NCBI GenBank assembly: GCA_045536155.1
Contig: JAZSMZ010000082.1
Coordinates: forward strand, 1-5,573
Length of the DNA stretch: 5,573 bases
From: JAZQNC01 sp045536155
GTDB taxonomy: Bacteria > Bacillota > Clostridia > Oscillospirales > CAG-272
Direction: 5' to 3'
A program made the translations under genes and the position numbers. The notes below the pieces were generated by a model, which saw only the letters and a program-made list of their open reading frames with translations, was not told the DNA's origin and did no database searches. This document shows positions 4,510 through 5,573 of this stretch, one piece after another. Each line of letters starts with the position of its first letter. Position 1 is the stretch's first letter.

Positions 4510-5286
4510 CTACTTTGTTTTAACGGTATACAGTTTATACTCGTATTCGCCCATTACCGTTTCTATACCTCGGGAGTTCACTTGAGAGATTTTGATTGCA
4601 TTTCCGTTTTCATCAAGATAATAAACGTTTTTTTTGGTCATAATTTCTTTGTTGTAATCAATACACTCAACGAGAAAGCCCTCGTCATTGTAAATAAATA
4701 CCCATTTTGTATTTGGCCCCCATCGGAGCAACTCGATTTTTCCGTCTGCACGATATACACTGTATTCATCGGCGTTATTGACGCTTTGAATCTTATAGCT
4801 TCCGTCGGGCTCGTAAGTATATGTTTCGATTAGTGTACCGTTTGAGCTTCTGGACATGACTCTGTTTTGCTCGTCGTATTGATATGTATAAACAGTTTCA
4901 CCGTGTGTGGAAAAGTCTCGACTTTCAATCAGATTGCCTTTGTCGTCATAGCTTTGAATCAACTGAACAAAAGGTTCTCCGTTTTTGGTATCCACCACAC
5001 TTCTTTTAATTAAGTTTTGATTGTCGTCGTACTCGCTTATCCATTCGGCTAAAAAATTGCCCCTCATATCCTCTTTGACTATTTTGAGCTCATTTCCGTA
5101 TTCGTCGTAATAATATGTGCGAGTGCATTTTTCATAGTGATCTATCATGGTATAACACAAATATACTTGCTTTTCGGTTGGAAAAGGGTTATCGTTTTGC
5201 ACAGTTTCCTTGTCGCAGGCAACAAATGAAAGTGCAAAAACACATGCCAAAACAAGTGCCAACAATTTTATTGATATAATTTTCAT
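4510..5286 (-). CDS. YD/RHS-like repeat lipoprotein
   Basis: A 258-residue secreted, membrane-anchored protein. The signal peptide (1-23) ends in LSFVAC, giving Cys24; phenylalanine at the -3 position of the lipobox is unusual but tolerated. After a linker, about eight repeats of the pattern aromatic-Tyr-Asp-x-x-Gly-Asn-x-Leu/Ile begin near residues 58 (YYDEYGNELKI), 85 (EYDDNQNLIKR), 112 (SYDDKGNLIES), 136 (QYDEQNRVMSR), 157 (TYEPDGSYKIQ), 177 (VYRADGKIELL), 198 (IYNDEGFLVEC) and 222 (YYLDENGNAIK), 20-27 residues apart. These resemble the YD repeats of RHS proteins, which fold as beta sheets and often bind carbohydrate, but there is no RHS core or toxin domain, and the protein is far shorter than RHS toxins. 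Function unknown. The reading frame stays open upstream through the tRNA genes; the start at 5286 is set by the signal peptide and AGGAGG (5299-5304), which is 12 bases away, longer than usual. It has a consensus promoter of its own. Confidence 0.9.
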   Translation of the reverse strand: MKIISIKLLALVLACVFALSFVACDKETVQNDNPFPTEKQVYLCYTMIDHYEKCTRTYYYDEYGNELKIVKEDMRGNFLAEWISEYDDNQNLIKRSVVDTKNGEPFVQLIQSYDDKGNLIESRDFSTHGETVYTYQYDEQNRVMSRSSNGTLIETYTYEPDGSYKIQSVNNADEYSVYRADGKIELLRWGPNTKWVFIYNDEGFLVECIDYNKEIMTKKNVYYLDENGNAIKISQVNSRGIETVMGEYEYKLYTVKTK

Positions 5287-5304
5287 TGGGGCATTTATCC
5301 TCCT
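5283..5304 (-). promoter_or_regulatory. Ribosome binding site with an overlapping three-codon minicistron
   Basis: AGGAGG (5299-5304) is followed after 4 bases by ATG CCC CAA TGA (5294-5283). The TGA overlaps the lipoprotein ATG as ATGA. The true gene start lies 12 bases from AGGAGG, in another frame. Ribosomes could start at either ATG, and the tiny frame would end exactly on the lipoprotein start. Confidence 0.4.
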
Positions 5305-5317
5305 AGATTTTTGTTTT

Positions 5318-5346
5318 ATTATACCACTATTTGCCTTTTGTGTCAA
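5318..5346 (-). promoter_or_regulatory. Perfect consensus promoter of the lipoprotein gene
   Basis: Minus strand TTGACA (5341-5346), a 17-base spacer and TATAAT (5318-5323), all consensus. Start would be near 5311, so the leader is about 25 nt. The promoter sits between the tRNA terminator and the gene, which makes the lipoprotein independent of the tRNA transcript. Confidence 0.9.
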
Positions 5347-5367
5347 GCAACCTTTGCAAACAGAAAT

Positions 5368-5397
5368 AAAAAAGCACTTCTTTCGAAGTGCTTTTTT
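5368..5397 (-). terminator. Rho-independent terminator of the tRNA operon
   Basis: Perfect 13-bp stem (AAAAAAGCACTTC with GAAGTGCTTTTTT) closed by a GAAA tetraloop in the minus-strand RNA, with six U at the 3' side. Its first base (5397) is also the last A of the CCA end of tRNA-Tyr, so tRNA and terminator abut with no spacer. Confidence 0.92.
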
Positions 5398-5481
5398 GGT
5401 GGGAGCGGGTGGATTCGGACCACCGAAGTCACTGACAACAGATTTACAGTCTGCCCCCTTTGGCCGCTCGGGAACGCTCCC
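5397..5481 (-). tRNA. tRNA-Tyr (anticodon GTA)
   Basis: An 85-nt class II tRNA including encoded CCA (5399-5397). The acceptor arm GGGAGCG pairs with CGCTCCC. The anticodon loop CTGTAAA holds GTA (plus-strand TAC at 5445-5447). The long variable arm has GTC-AGT-GAC. The T-stem is GGTGG/CCACC. The T-loop reads TCCGAAT, so the usually invariant U55 (pseudouridine site) is C. A G-U pair closes the far end of the anticodon stem. It follows tRNA-Thr by 27 bp in the same transcript. Confidence 0.95.
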
Positions 5482-5490
5482 ATATATTGA

Positions 5491-5509
5491 AGCCCCGCTG
5501 TGCGAGGCT
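5491..5509 (-). other. Spacer hairpin between the two tRNA genes
   Basis: GCCTCG (5508-5503) pairs with CGGGGC (5497-5492), including one U-G, around a CACAG loop; an outer A-U pair (5509/5491) uses the last base of the tRNA-Thr CCA. No U-tract follows, so it is more likely a processing element than a terminator. Confidence 0.45.
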
Positions 5510-5573
5510 GGAGCTGGTGAACGGAGTCGAACCATCAACCTGCTGATTACAAATCAGCTGCTCTGCCATTGAG
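5509..5573 (-). tRNA. tRNA-Thr (anticodon TGT), 5' end beyond the window
   Basis: The 3' 65 nt are present, with CCA encoded at 5511-5509 and discriminator T at 5512. The anticodon stem GCTGA/TCAGC encloses TTTGTAA with anticodon TGT (plus-strand ACA at 5549-5551). The T-loop is TTCGACT on a T-stem GATGG/CCGTT with two G-U pairs. The 5' acceptor strand and start of the D-arm lie past 5573; the visible 3' acceptor strand is CACCAGC. Confidence 0.93.

Noticed and set aside
5287..5538. Upstream extension of the lipoprotein reading frame to a start at 5538 (342 residues)
   Set aside because: It runs through both tRNA genes and a terminator. The signal peptide, ribosome binding site and promoter all place the start at 5286.
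1..5573. CRISPR array, rRNA, riboswitch or phage genes
   Set aside because: No regularly spaced repeats, rRNA segments, recognisable riboswitch cores or phage proteins are visible.

Overview
The window looks like the chromosome of a low-to-mid GC Gram-positive bacterium, most likely an uncultured gut-type member of Clostridia (Firmicutes). The reasons are strong AGGAGG-type ribosome binding sites, housekeeping promoters close to TTGACA-17-TATAAT, compact hairpin/U-tract terminators, lipoprotein signal peptides on extracytoplasmic proteins, and tRNA genes that encode their CCA ends. This placement comes from style and recalled protein similarity, not from a marker gene. Every gene seen lies on the minus strand, so transcription runs from high to low coordinates.

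Layout in order of transcription. (1) A tRNA pair, tRNA-Thr(TGT, cut by the window edge) then tRNA-Tyr(GTA), closed by a 13-bp terminator at 5368-5397. (2) A lipoprotein of 258 residues built from about eight YD/RHS-like repeats (4510-5286), driven by a perfect consensus promoter. (3) A DUF218/YdcF-SanA-type membrane-anchored protein (3794-4396) with its own promoter and a UUCG-loop terminator. (4) A three-gene polar amino acid ABC import operon: substrate-binding lipoprotein (2776-3624), membrane permease (2003-2659) and ATPase (1214-1990). A strong stem-loop lies after the binding-protein gene, and a small hairpin covers the permease ribosome binding site. (5) A segment of about 1.1 kb bounded by a perfect 28-bp inverted repeat (109-136 and 1164-1191). 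It carries one AT-rich gene for an unrecognised membrane protein (299-997), its own promoter and terminator, and a run of hairpins near one end. (6) About 108 bp of AT-rich DNA with a weak plus-strand terminator, perhaps the end of a convergent gene outside the window.

The most notable point is the binding protein. Its segments appear in circularly permuted order. What is normally the carboxy-terminal part of the family (final strand, hinge, YGIGFRKGD, last helices, KWFG) sits directly after the lipobox cysteine. A linker then leads into the normal amino-terminal part, and the protein stops where the carboxy-terminal part would usually begin. The two cut ends complement each other without overlap, so the polypeptide should contain a complete fold with both hinge strands. 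It sits in an intact operon with an ATPase that has all its motifs and a permease with a recognisable EAA loop. It is therefore probably a working importer with a rearranged receptor.

The second notable point is the inverted-repeat segment inserted just behind the transporter operon. It looks like a non-autonomous mobile cassette: no transposase, perfect ends that finish in TA, subterminal hairpins and one cargo gene.
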